DNA of 23,587 nt, taken from assembly GCA_900752475.1 (NCBI GenBank), contig CAADVJ010000124.1, positions 1 through 23,587 of the forward strand. Direction: 5' to 3'. Below, piece by piece: positions 16,002 to 23,364 of this stretch (position 1 is its first letter; each line of letters starts with the position of its first letter). The notes beneath the pieces are model-generated. The model was not told where the DNA came from and did not search any database. It saw nothing but the letters and a program-made list of their open reading frames with translations. The position numbers were made by a program, and so were the translations under genes. The stretch comes from an uncultured Collinsella sp. Lineage in GTDB: Bacteria; Actinomycetota; Coriobacteriia; Coriobacteriales; Coriobacteriaceae.

Positions 16002-16044
16002 TTACGTTCCCTTTACGTTTGGTCCCTACCGCTGCGGGTATCCT
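16002..16044 (+). promoter_or_regulatory. Candidate pgeF-pst promoter with Pho-box-like repeats
   Basis: Two TTACGTT direct repeats (16002-16008, 16013-16019) are spaced 11 bp start to start, the periodicity expected for PhoB/PhoP-type boxes. A TATCCT hexamer (16039-16044), fitting TANNNT, lies 19 bp after the second repeat, with no -35. Because pstS overlaps pgeF, any phosphate-responsive promoter for the whole set should be here or inside pgeF. Two repeats only, so tentative. Confidence 0.35.
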
Positions 16045-16055
16045 TTTGTTGAAGT

Positions 16056-16121
16056 ATGGCAGCCGTATGGCACGGACTGCAGCGGCGTCGCCGCGATACT
16101 TGTGTTATTAGGAGGCTTTAG
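16056..16121 (+). CDS. Possible 21-codon leader peptide before pgeF
   Basis: An ATG at 16056 opens 21 codons ending in TAG (16119-16121), one base before the pgeF ATG and covering its ribosome site. The peptide begins MAAVWHGLQRRRR; the four Arg codons lie over the palindrome GCGGCG-T-CGCCGC (16082-16094). The start shares the 11-bp sequence AGTATGGCAGC with the pgeF start (16053-16063 and 16120-16130). No good ribosome site precedes it. It may be chance, or a leader that tunes pgeF translation. Confidence 0.25.
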   Translation: MAAVWHGLQRRRRDTCVIRRL

Positions 16122-16122
16122 T

Positions 16123-16923
16123 ATGGCAGCACGTGCGGACAGCGTTTCGCGTGTCGACCATGATGGAGTTACGTTCGTAGAGGGCGCGACGCGCGATGTT
16201 CGTTTTGCCTTTACCGAGCGCACCGGTGGTGTTTCCGAAGATGCGTACTCCTCACTCAATCTGGGCTCGCATGTTGGCGATGATCCCTTTGCCGTTCAAG
16301 AAAATCGTCGCCGCGCACTCGAGGCCATAGGGGCCGCGGAGTGCGAGCACAACCTGCTTGTTCCCAATCAAGTACACGGTGACCATGTCGTGACGGTGGC
16401 CTCGAACGGTGCCGATTATCTCGAGAATATTCGCGAGCAGATTGCCGAGGGCTGCGATGCCATCGTCTGCACGGCCCGTGAGGTACCCGTGATGCTTTGC
16501 TTTGCCGATTGCGTTCCCGTGGTGCTGGTGGCTCCCGGCGGCTTTGCCGTGGTGCACTCTGGCTGGAAGGGCACGATTGCGCGCATTTCCGCCAAGGCGT
16601 GCCAAGCGCTCTGCGAGGCGGCTGGCTGCAAGCCGGACGACATCTCTGCCTACATTGGGCCCCATATCCTGGGCGACGAGTACGAGGTGTCCCAAGAACT
16701 TATGGATCGCTTTGCCGCCGAGTTCGCGTGCATCGATGCCTCTGCTTCTCGTATGCTCGATCTTTCCGCCGCCATTCGCGAGGCGCTGATGGACGCCGGC
16801 GTCGAGGCGAGCAGCATTGTGGACACCAAGCTTTCCACCGTTCGTCAGAACGACCGCTTTTATTCCTACCGCAACGAGGGCGGCACCTGTGGGCGCCATG
16901 CTGCGATCGGCGTGATGCTATGA
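16123..16923 (+). CDS. pgeF: Peptidoglycan editing factor PgeF (YfiH family)
   Basis: PgeF belongs to the YfiH/DUF152 (FAMIN-like) family, formerly called multicopper polyphenol oxidases. In E. coli it keeps L-Ser from replacing L-Ala at position 1 of the stem peptide, and family members act on purine nucleosides. The 266-residue product has SLNLGSHVGDD (44-54), NQVHGDH (82-88), FADCVP (127-132) and VVHSGWKGT (143-151). These supply the conserved His85-Cys130-His145 metal-site set. The ATG at 16123 has AGGAGG (16110-16115) 7 nt upstream; the frame stays open further upstream, but that part crosses the ftsZ terminator. Its stop overlaps the pstS start as ATGA. Confidence 0.92.
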   Translation: MAARADSVSRVDHDGVTFVEGATRDVRFAFTERTGGVSEDAYSSLNLGSHVGDDPFAVQENRRRALEAIGAAECEHNLLVPNQVHGDHVVTVASNGADYLENIREQIAEGCDAIVCTAREVPVMLCFADCVPVVLVAPGGFAVVHSGWKGTIARISAKACQALCEAAGCKPDDISAYIGPHILGDEYEVSQELMDRFAAEFACIDASASRMLDLSAAIREALMDAGVEASSIVDTKLSTVRQNDRFYSYRNEGGTCGRHAAIGVML

Positions 16924-17756
16924 GAAAGATCGCATCGGTCCTGAGCGCTGCAGTGCTTATGCTCACGCTGTGTGCTTGCTCCTCGGGATCTTCCACATCT
17001 TCTATTACCGTGGCCGGCTCGACCACGTGCCTTCCCATTGCCGAGATCGCAGCCGAGGGCTTTAAGGAAGAGGCCGGCACCGATGTGCTCGTCTCCGGCC
17101 TTGGCTCCTCTGCGGGTATCGAGGCCGTCAGCAACGGCACGGCCGACATCGCCAGCTCGTCTCGTGGCCTCAATGCCGACGAACAAGACCTTGGCCTGAC
17201 CCCGATCGTAATCGCGCACGACGGCATCGCAGTCATCGTGAACGACGACAACCCGGTCGACAATCTCTCGACCGAGCAGCTCCGCGATATTTACGCCGGC
17301 AAGATCACCAACTGGAAGGAAGTCGGCGGAGAGGACCTGAAGATTCAGGTTATCAACCGCGACGAGGCGTCCGGTACGCGCGAGGCCTTCCGTACCATCG
17401 TGATGGACGGCACGCCGTTCGATCGTCGCTCGGCCGTTCTTTCGGGTACGGGCCAGGTGCGCGATGTCGTGTCCCGCTCGCGTGGCGCCATTGGCTACAT
17501 CTCGCTGGGTTTTGTCGAGAGCCTCAACGCCACGACCTCGGTTAAGGCCGTTTCGGTCAACCATGTCGAGGCATCCGAGAAGACAGTCGCAAGCGGCGGC
17601 TATCCCATCTCGCGCGACCTTTACTTCTTTGTGAAGGGCACGCCTTCGCAGCAGGCGCAGGACTACATTGACTATGTGACGTCCGAGAAGATGGACAAGC
17701 AGATTCGCGAGGCGGGCTTTATTCCCGTCACCAACGACGGAAAGGGGAGTGAGTAG
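16920..17756 (+). CDS. pstS: Phosphate-binding lipoprotein PstS
   Basis: PstS is the extracytoplasmic receptor that delivers phosphate to PstCA. The 278-residue product begins with a lipoprotein signal: MRK, a hydrophobic core and the lipobox LCAC with acylated Cys20. A Ser/Gly linker follows, then the ligand loops AGSTT (32-36), GSSAG (62-66) and SSRGL (80-84), and DEASGTREAF further on, all typical of phosphate-binding proteins. The start overlaps the pgeF stop by 4 bp (ATGA), so translation is probably coupled; the in-frame region further upstream is pgeF read in another frame. pstC starts 1 bp after the stop. Confidence 0.93.
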   Translation: MRKIASVLSAAVLMLTLCACSSGSSTSSITVAGSTTCLPIAEIAAEGFKEEAGTDVLVSGLGSSAGIEAVSNGTADIASSSRGLNADEQDLGLTPIVIAHDGIAVIVNDDNPVDNLSTEQLRDIYAGKITNWKEVGGEDLKIQVINRDEASGTREAFRTIVMDGTPFDRRSAVLSGTGQVRDVVSRSRGAIGYISLGFVESLNATTSVKAVSVNHVEASEKTVASGGYPISRDLYFFVKGTPSQQAQDYIDYVTSEKMDKQIREAGFIPVTNDGKGSE

Positions 17757-17757
17757 C

Positions 17758-18681
17758 GTGGAAGCACAGGAAACCCCCCAGATTGAGCAGGAGGCTCAGG
17801 CGCCCAAAAAACGTGAGTTGGCGTTGGTGTCGCGCGGCACCTATCTCAAGGAGAAGGCGCTGCAGTGGATCTTCTTTGCCTGCGCGTTCTTGGCGGTCGT
17901 CACCGTCATCCTGATTTTTGTCTTTACCACGTACTCGGCGCTGCCCGTCTTTACCGACATCGGTCTGGCGGACTTCTTTAGCTTTACGTGGGCGCCCTCT
18001 GAGGGTCACTACGGCATCATGTCGTTGCTGGCGGGCTCTGGTCTGGTGACGGTCGGTGCGCTCGCCATGGGCGTGCCCCTGGGTGTGGGCACGGCTGTAT
18101 ATCTGGTCGAGATCGCCAGCAAGCGCGTGCGCAGGCTCATCAGCCCCGCCGTCGACCTGCTGGCGGGCATCCCCTCCATCATCTATGGTTTCTTTGGCAT
18201 GGTCATCATCCGCCCGTTTATCGCGCAGCTGACCGGCGGTCTTGGCTTTGGCGCGCTGACGGCGTGGTTCGTGCTCGCCATCATGATCGTTCCTACCATC
18301 ACCACGCTCACCATCGATGCCCTCAATTCCATTCCCATGGGCATTCGCGAGGCGTCCTATGCCATGGGTGCCACCAAGTGGCAGACCATCTACAAGGTCG
18401 TGTTGCCTGCAGCCAAACTGGGCATTGTCGATGCAATTGTCTTGGGTATGGGGCGTGCCATCGGTGAGACCATGGCCGTGCTCATGGTCGTCGGCAACGC
18501 TCCGGTCATCCCGGACAGCATCTCGAGCCCCATCTCGACGCTCACGAGCCAGATCGCGCTCGACATGAGCTATTCCTCGGGCTTGCACCGCTCGGCGCTC
18601 TTTGGCATGGGCGTGGTCCTGTTTATCATCTCCGCTGCACTGGTGGGTATCGTCCGCCTGATTTCCAAGAAGAGGGGGTAG
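17758..18681 (+). CDS. pstC: Phosphate ABC transporter permease PstC
   Basis: PstC is one of the two membrane permeases of the high-affinity phosphate importer. From GTG 17758 the product has 307 residues: a charged N-tail of about 35 residues and six membrane segments. The cytoplasmic EAA loop, REASYAMGATKWQTIYKVVL, contacts PstB, and GMGRAIGETMAVLMVVG follows. AGGGGA (17743-17748) is 9 nt before GTG 17758. A GTG at 17749 is also in frame but lies on top of that ribosome site, so the later start is chosen. pstS ends one base upstream, which fits coupled translation. Confidence 0.93.
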   Translation: MEAQETPQIEQEAQAPKKRELALVSRGTYLKEKALQWIFFACAFLAVVTVILIFVFTTYSALPVFTDIGLADFFSFTWAPSEGHYGIMSLLAGSGLVTVGALAMGVPLGVGTAVYLVEIASKRVRRLISPAVDLLAGIPSIIYGFFGMVIIRPFIAQLTGGLGFGALTAWFVLAIMIVPTITTLTIDALNSIPMGIREASYAMGATKWQTIYKVVLPAAKLGIVDAIVLGMGRAIGETMAVLMVVGNAPVIPDSISSPISTLTSQIALDMSYSSGLHRSALFGMGVVLFIISAALVGIVRLISKKRG

Positions 18682-18684
18682 GCT

Positions 18685-19590
18685 ATGTCCGATTCCGTTG
18701 ACACGACGGTCGATACGACCTCGTCGCGCGAGCGCATCAAGCGTGCCCTTTCCCATGGCAAGAAGGGCCGCATCAATAAGGACCTGTCCAACAAGATCAT
18801 GCTCGGCGTGTTTCGCGCCGCGGCCTATATCACCACCCTGGTGTTGCTTGCCATCATCGCCTACGTGGTCATCAACGGTCTGCCGCATATCTCGCTCGAC
18901 TTTATCTTTGGCTGGCCGCAGGGCGTAAACGCCGAGGGTGGCATCTGGCCCACGATTGTCTCGACCATCTACGTGACGGCGCTCGCCATGCTCATCTGCA
19001 CGCCGGTTGCCGTCTTGGCTGCAGTCTATCTGGCCGAGTACGCCAAGCAGGGCAAGGTCGTCGACATCATTCGCTATGCTGCCGATGCCCTGGCCTCGGT
19101 GCCCTCCATCGTTATGGGCCTCTTTGGTTACGCCTTGTTTGTTGAGGCTATGGGTTTGGGTCTTTCGATGGTCTCGGCCGCCCTGGCGCTGGCGCTTCTG
19201 ATGCTGCCCATTGTCATGCGCACCACCGAGGAGGCAATCCGCGCCGTTCCGCGCTATATCCGTTGGGGCGCATATGGCCTGGGCGCCACCAAGTGGCAGG
19301 GCGTCTCCAAAATCGTGCTTCCTTCTGCCTTTGGCCGCATCGCCACCGGCATCGTCCTTGCCATCGGCCGCGCCATCGGCGAGACCGCGGTGGTGCTCTA
19401 CACCATGGGTCAGGCCATCAACCTGCCTATTTCTCCGCTCGATTCCGGTCGTCCCATGACCGTTCACCTCTATTTGCTAGCCAATGACGGCATCAACATG
19501 AACGCAGCCTACGGCACTGCGCTTTTGCTGATGGCGATTATTCTGGCCTTCAACCTGTTTGCGCGTTATCTGTCGCGCAAACGCCGCTAG
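18685..19590 (+). CDS. pstA: Phosphate ABC transporter permease PstA
   Basis: PstA pairs with PstC to form the phosphate channel. The 301-residue product has a basic, polar N-tail of about 42 residues, six membrane segments, TPVAVLAAVYLAEYA after the second one, and an EAA loop read as RYIRWGAYGLGATKWQGVSK followed by GRAIGETAVVL. AGAGGGGG (18671-18678) precedes the ATG by 6 nt. It starts 3 bp after pstC and ends 12 bp before pstB. Confidence 0.94.
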   Translation: MSDSVDTTVDTTSSRERIKRALSHGKKGRINKDLSNKIMLGVFRAAAYITTLVLLAIIAYVVINGLPHISLDFIFGWPQGVNAEGGIWPTIVSTIYVTALAMLICTPVAVLAAVYLAEYAKQGKVVDIIRYAADALASVPSIVMGLFGYALFVEAMGLGLSMVSAALALALLMLPIVMRTTEEAIRAVPRYIRWGAYGLGATKWQGVSKIVLPSAFGRIATGIVLAIGRAIGETAVVLYTMGQAINLPISPLDSGRPMTVHLYLLANDGINMNAAYGTALLLMAIILAFNLFARYLSRKRR

Positions 19591-19602
19591 TTAAGGAGAC
19601 CC

Positions 19603-20406
<804 letters not shown>

Positions 20407-20498
20407 TCGGTGCGACTAGTCCCAAGCCGATCGGACCTGGTCCGGTGCGTATTCACTGTGCGGGCGGCATGACCGCACCCAACTGATTGGAGTGAACC

Positions 20499-21356
20499 AT
20501 GCGCAAACTGTTTTCCCGTCAGCTCATCGAGGCCCGTCACGAGATGCTGAGCATCTACGAGGCCGTCGATCTTGCCCTTCACGACGCCGTGAAGGCCTAT
20601 GTGACCGACGACCGCAAGCTCGCCACTAAGACCAAGAAGCGCACGCTTTCGATTGATGCTCGCTGCGCCAACTTGGAGGCCGTGTGCTACAACCTGATCG
20701 CTACGCAGTCGCCGGTCGCCTCCGACTTCCGTTTGTTGCAGACGATCATCTACGTCGACTTTAACCTGCAGCGCATGACCGATAAGGTTCGCCAGATCTG
20801 CCGTGCCACGCGTCACATGGTCAAGGCCGACATCTCGCTGCCTCAGGAGCTCGTCGGCACAGTTGAGGCCGAGGCCGAAGCCGTGTACCAGGTGCTGGGC
20901 TCGTCGCTGTCCGCGCTCGTCACCAACGACATGTCCATCATCTGCAACCTGGCCGTTGAGGATGAGCCGGTACATGCGGCGTACGAGAAGTTCTTCCGTA
21001 CCTTTAACCGCATGGACACCGGCGATTTTATGGACGACGACAGCAACTATGACGACCTGCGCCGTGCCATCATGGTTTCGCGCTACCTCGATCGCATTGC
21101 CTCGATTTCCATCGATGCCGCCTGCCGTCTGACCTTCCTTTTGACCGGACAGCGTATGACTGCCGGCGATATCGCCTGTACGGATGAGGACGAGCTCGAG
21201 AGCATGCGCGTGCCTTCGGGCGAGGGCGTCATTATGAGGCCCGCCGTGGATGCACGCTTTGTTGCCAAGGTGCCCGCTAACGAGGTGAGCGAGGGTCTTC
21301 GCTACCTGTTGGATCATCTTGAGGACGAGGATGATGCCGAGGACGACGAGGAGTAG
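20499..21356 (+). CDS. phoU: Phosphate uptake regulator PhoU (divergent)
   Basis: PhoU proteins are double three-helix bundles that bind metal clusters and damp PstSCAB-dependent PhoR signalling. At 285 residues this one is longer than the usual 215-240, with about 60 extra residues ending in the acidic stretch HLEDEDDAEDDEE. The two helical repeats are recognisable (HEMLSIYEAVDLALHDAV; DFRLLQTIIYVDFNLQRMTDKVRQI), but the metal signatures are changed. Where E-R-x-x-D is expected, repeat 1 has Q91-RMT-D95 and repeat 2 has D198-RIA-S202 with no following His. Family assignment leans on position after pstB. GGAG precedes the ATG. Confidence 0.85.
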   Translation: MRKLFSRQLIEARHEMLSIYEAVDLALHDAVKAYVTDDRKLATKTKKRTLSIDARCANLEAVCYNLIATQSPVASDFRLLQTIIYVDFNLQRMTDKVRQICRATRHMVKADISLPQELVGTVEAEAEAVYQVLGSSLSALVTNDMSIICNLAVEDEPVHAAYEKFFRTFNRMDTGDFMDDDSNYDDLRRAIMVSRYLDRIASISIDAACRLTFLLTGQRMTAGDIACTDEDELESMRVPSGEGVIMRPAVDARFVAKVPANEVSEGLRYLLDHLEDEDDAEDDEE

Positions 21357-21393
21357 GGTACCCCGTTCGTTGAGAGATTGTAAATACCTAAGG

Positions 21394-21425
21394 GAGCGCG
21401 GCCTTGCGGATGCGGGGCTGCGCTC
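21394..21425 (+). terminator. Hairpin after phoU, weak terminator
   Basis: GAGCGCGGCC (21394-21403) pairs with GGCTGCGCTC (21416-21425), ten pairs with one G-U and a 12-nt loop. Only TTGCGTT follows, so the T tract is poor. It probably marks the end of the pst-phoU transcript but may let some polymerase through to yggS. Confidence 0.45.
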
Positions 21426-21426
21426 T

Positions 21427-21437
21427 TGCGTTAGCAT
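21427..21437 (+). promoter_or_regulatory. Weak -10-like motif before yggS
   Basis: TG-CGT-TAGCAT (TG at 21427-21428, hexamer at 21432-21437) resembles the TG-N3-TANNNT motifs before murF, murC and sepF. No -35 is seen. It would start the yggS-sepF-yggT transcript about 32 nt before the ATG. Confidence 0.25.
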
Positions 21438-21475
21438 GGGACTACTTGTTGTGCTGTTAGCGGAGGCGATTGGCA

Positions 21476-22213
21476 ATGGATAACTATTTGAATGTAATGC
21501 GCGCTCGCCGCGAGCAGATACTCGAGCGTTTCTATGCCGCGCTCGATCGCGCCGGGAGGCCCCGTGATGCCGCGCGTTTGATTGCCGTGTCCAAGACCGT
21601 CGGCGTCGATGAGACCATCGCGGCCATCCAGGTGGGATATCGCCATTTTGCCGAGAACCGCCCGCAAGAGCTCGTCCGCAAACTTGCAGGTCTGGCGGAT
21701 CATCCGGAGCTGCCCGAGGTGCGCTTCGACATGATTGGCAACCTTCAGACCAACAAGATCAACGCGGTGTTGGGCTCGGCCGAGCTGATTCATTCGGTGG
21801 GGTCGCTTCATTTGGCGCAGGCGATCTCGAGCCGTGCCATTCGCAAGATCGAAGCTGGCGAGCTCGCCGCCCCCCAGCAGGTGCTGATCGAGGTTAACGT
21901 AAGCGGCGAGGAGTCCAAGGGCGGTTTTTCGCCCGATGAGATTCGTGGCGCTGCCGGCGAGCTTGCGGAACTTGAGGGAATTTGTGTGCAGGGCCTTATG
22001 ACTATGGCCCCTCGGGGGAACAAGGATGTGGCGCGTCGCACCTTTGCCGGGCTGCGAGAGCTGAGGGATGAGTTGGAGGCGGCGCATCCCGATCTGAGGC
22101 TGCCCGAGCTTTCTTGCGGCATGAGCGAGGACTTTGAGCCTGCCCTTGAGGAGGGCTCTACGCTCGTTCGCCTGGGCAGGGTAGTATTTAGCCCGGAGTT
22201 TGCAGTAAAATAG
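21476..22213 (+). CDS. yggS: PLP homeostasis protein YggS (PLPBP/COG0325)
   Basis: YggS proteins bind pyridoxal phosphate without known catalysis and keep PLP and amino-acid pools in balance. The 245-residue product is a single alanine-racemase-like barrel with the PLP lysine in AVSK (K40). HFAENRPQE (58-66, usually FGENYVQE) and MIGNLQTNKIN (86-96, usually IGHLQSNK) follow, and it ends with LSCGMSEDFEPALEEGSTLVRLG, the family phosphate-binding ending. CGGAGG (21461-21466) lies 9 nt before the ATG; a TTG at 21470 is in frame but only 3 nt away. In actinobacteria yggS usually follows pgeF directly; here the pst genes come between. Confidence 0.93.
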   Translation: MDNYLNVMRARREQILERFYAALDRAGRPRDAARLIAVSKTVGVDETIAAIQVGYRHFAENRPQELVRKLAGLADHPELPEVRFDMIGNLQTNKINAVLGSAELIHSVGSLHLAQAISSRAIRKIEAGELAAPQQVLIEVNVSGEESKGGFSPDEIRGAAGELAELEGICVQGLMTMAPRGNKDVARRTFAGLRELRDELEAAHPDLRLPELSCGMSEDFEPALEEGSTLVRLGRVVFSPEFAVK

Positions 22214-22243
22214 GGCTCTGAAGTGCGCACTGGTTTACAGAGC
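22206..22243 (+). promoter_or_regulatory. sepF leader: possible -10 and nested hairpin
   Basis: TAAAAT (22206-22211), preceded by TG-CAG, is a plausible -10 overlapping the yggS end. Just downstream GCTCTG (22215-22220) pairs with CAGAGC (22238-22243), enclosing a perfect 10-bp palindrome AGTGCGCACT (22222-22231). This could be an operator or an RNA hairpin in the sepF leader. No T run follows, so it is not a terminator. Confidence 0.4.
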
Positions 22244-22273
22244 GCCTGCACTAAACCGTGAGAGGACACAACC

Positions 22274-22999
22274 ATGGGCTTCCTTGACGAGATTAAAAAT
22301 AAGATGCACCTGGGCGGCCAGCAGGGTTACGACCAGAGCTATGACCAGGATGACGACTACGGCTACGATGACGGCTACGATGATGGCTATCAGAACAACG
22401 GCTACAGCGGTACCTCGGGCGAGGGCTTCTATACCCAGGACGAGCCGAGTAACGGCCTGCTGGGCCAAACGCGCCGCGGTGAGGCCGAGTCGGTCGCCGT
22501 GTATACGCGCTCCGGCCAGCTGGTCGGCGATGACTCGCGTCATGCAACGACGTACAATCCGCCGTCGCGTTCTCAGGATAGTGCCGCAGGCGGCTATCGC
22601 CCCGGCGCTTACGACACGCCGTCGAGTTATGCCGAGAGCGCCCGCGCTCGTGCCGCGGTACCTGCGCCCGCTTCTGCGCCGAGCGACGCCTCGGCCTATG
22701 CAAACAACATCATTAACGCCACGCCGCAGCTGCCTGCCTATGTCCTGCGCCCTGAGAGCTATGACGATGTCGAGACCGTTGTCCGCCGCGTGCGCACCAA
22801 GCAGCCCGTTGCGCTGATTTTTGTTGGCGTTCGCACCGAGGTCGCCAAGCGTGTCCTGGACTTTAGCTATGGTTTTGCCTGCGGCCTGGGCGCTACGGTC
22901 AAAGAGGTGGGCGATCGCGTGTTTATGGTGCTGCCCGCCGGCTGCGAGGTCAAGGATTCGGACCTCAAGAAGCTGCGCGCCGACGGCTACCTTAAGTAA
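22274..22999 (+). CDS. sepF: Cell division protein SepF
   Basis: SepF anchors FtsZ to the membrane and is the expected substitute for FtsA in actinobacteria. The 241-residue product starts with a short amphipathic, membrane-binding helix (MGFLDEIKNKMHLGG). A long disordered linker follows, with an acidic tyrosine-rich part (DDYGYDDGYDDGY, 27-39), and then the SepF/DUF552 domain (about 153-228). That domain includes YVLRPESYDDVETVVRRV, QPVALIF and LDFSYGFACGLGATVKEVGD. The linker contains a 12-bp DNA tandem repeat (22361-22384). AGAGGA lies before the ATG. It follows yggS and precedes yggT, in standard order. Confidence 0.95.
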   Translation: MGFLDEIKNKMHLGGQQGYDQSYDQDDDYGYDDGYDDGYQNNGYSGTSGEGFYTQDEPSNGLLGQTRRGEAESVAVYTRSGQLVGDDSRHATTYNPPSRSQDSAAGGYRPGAYDTPSSYAESARARAAVPAPASAPSDASAYANNIINATPQLPAYVLRPESYDDVETVVRRVRTKQPVALIFVGVRTEVAKRVLDFSYGFACGLGATVKEVGDRVFMVLPAGCEVKDSDLKKLRADGYLK

Positions 23000-23020
23000 A
23001 CCCAAGACGAGGAGATTCTC

Positions 23021-23302
23021 ATCAACATCTACACCATTGTCCAGCTGGTCAACACGCTGTTCAACTTCTACTCCACACTTATTGTGGTCTATTGCTTTAT
23101 GACGTGGATTCCCATGAAGCAGGGCGGCCTGCTGCAGGATATCGCCGCGGTGCTCGATAGCGTCTGCGGTCCGTGGCTCAACCTGTTTCGTCGGTTTATT
23201 CCGCCGATGGGCGGCGTTGATTTTTCGCCGGTCGTTGCGATTATTGCGTTGCAGTTGGTGCAGAGGCTGATTCTGCAGCTTCTTATAGGTATACTCGTAT
23301 AG
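23021..23302 (+). CDS. yggT: YggT-family membrane protein, likely ATC start
   Basis: YggT proteins are small two-helix membrane proteins of the division and osmotic-stress context. Reading from ATC 23021 gives 93 residues: helix 1 (about 5-27), then the conserved PWLNLFRRFIPPMGGVDFSP (51-70), then helix 2 (about 71-91). This is the normal family length and topology. There is no ATG, GTG or TTG between the sepF stop (22997-22999, same frame) and GTG 23084. That GTG would delete most of helix 1 and has no ribosome site. GAGGAG (23009-23014) lies exactly 6 nt before ATC 23021. So either ATC is a real rare start, or the base is an error or mutation of ATG. Confidence 0.8.
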   Translation: MNIYTIVQLVNTLFNFYSTLIVVYCFMTWIPMKQGGLLQDIAAVLDSVCGPWLNLFRRFIPPMGGVDFSPVVAIIALQLVQRLILQLLIGILV

Positions 23303-23333
23303 TACTGGCTCAGTAACTTACGTCGGGCGCCCG
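23290..23333 (+). promoter_or_regulatory. Possible divIVA promoter and palindrome
   Basis: TATACT (23290-23295) inside the yggT end fits a -10, with CTGATT (23267-23272) as a poor -35 at 17 bp. A perfect palindrome CGGGCGCCCG lies at 23324-23333 in the 62-bp gap. This hints that divIVA can be transcribed on its own. Confidence 0.3.
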
Positions 23334-23364
23334 GCGCCAAGGCGATGATAAAGGAGAACTTGTT

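Noticed and set aside
15457..16122. Upstream extension of the pgeF frame to 15457
   Set aside because: It would read through the ftsZ 3' end out of frame and the terminator; ATG 16123 with AGGAGG gives a normal-length protein.
16497..16919. Upstream extension of the pstS frame into pgeF
   Set aside because: The added part is pgeF in another frame; the lipoprotein signal begins exactly at ATG 16920.
16123..16923. Naming pgeF a multicopper laccase
   Set aside because: The old polyphenol-oxidase label for this family is not supported by copper-oxidase motifs; the His-Cys-His set fits YfiH/PgeF.
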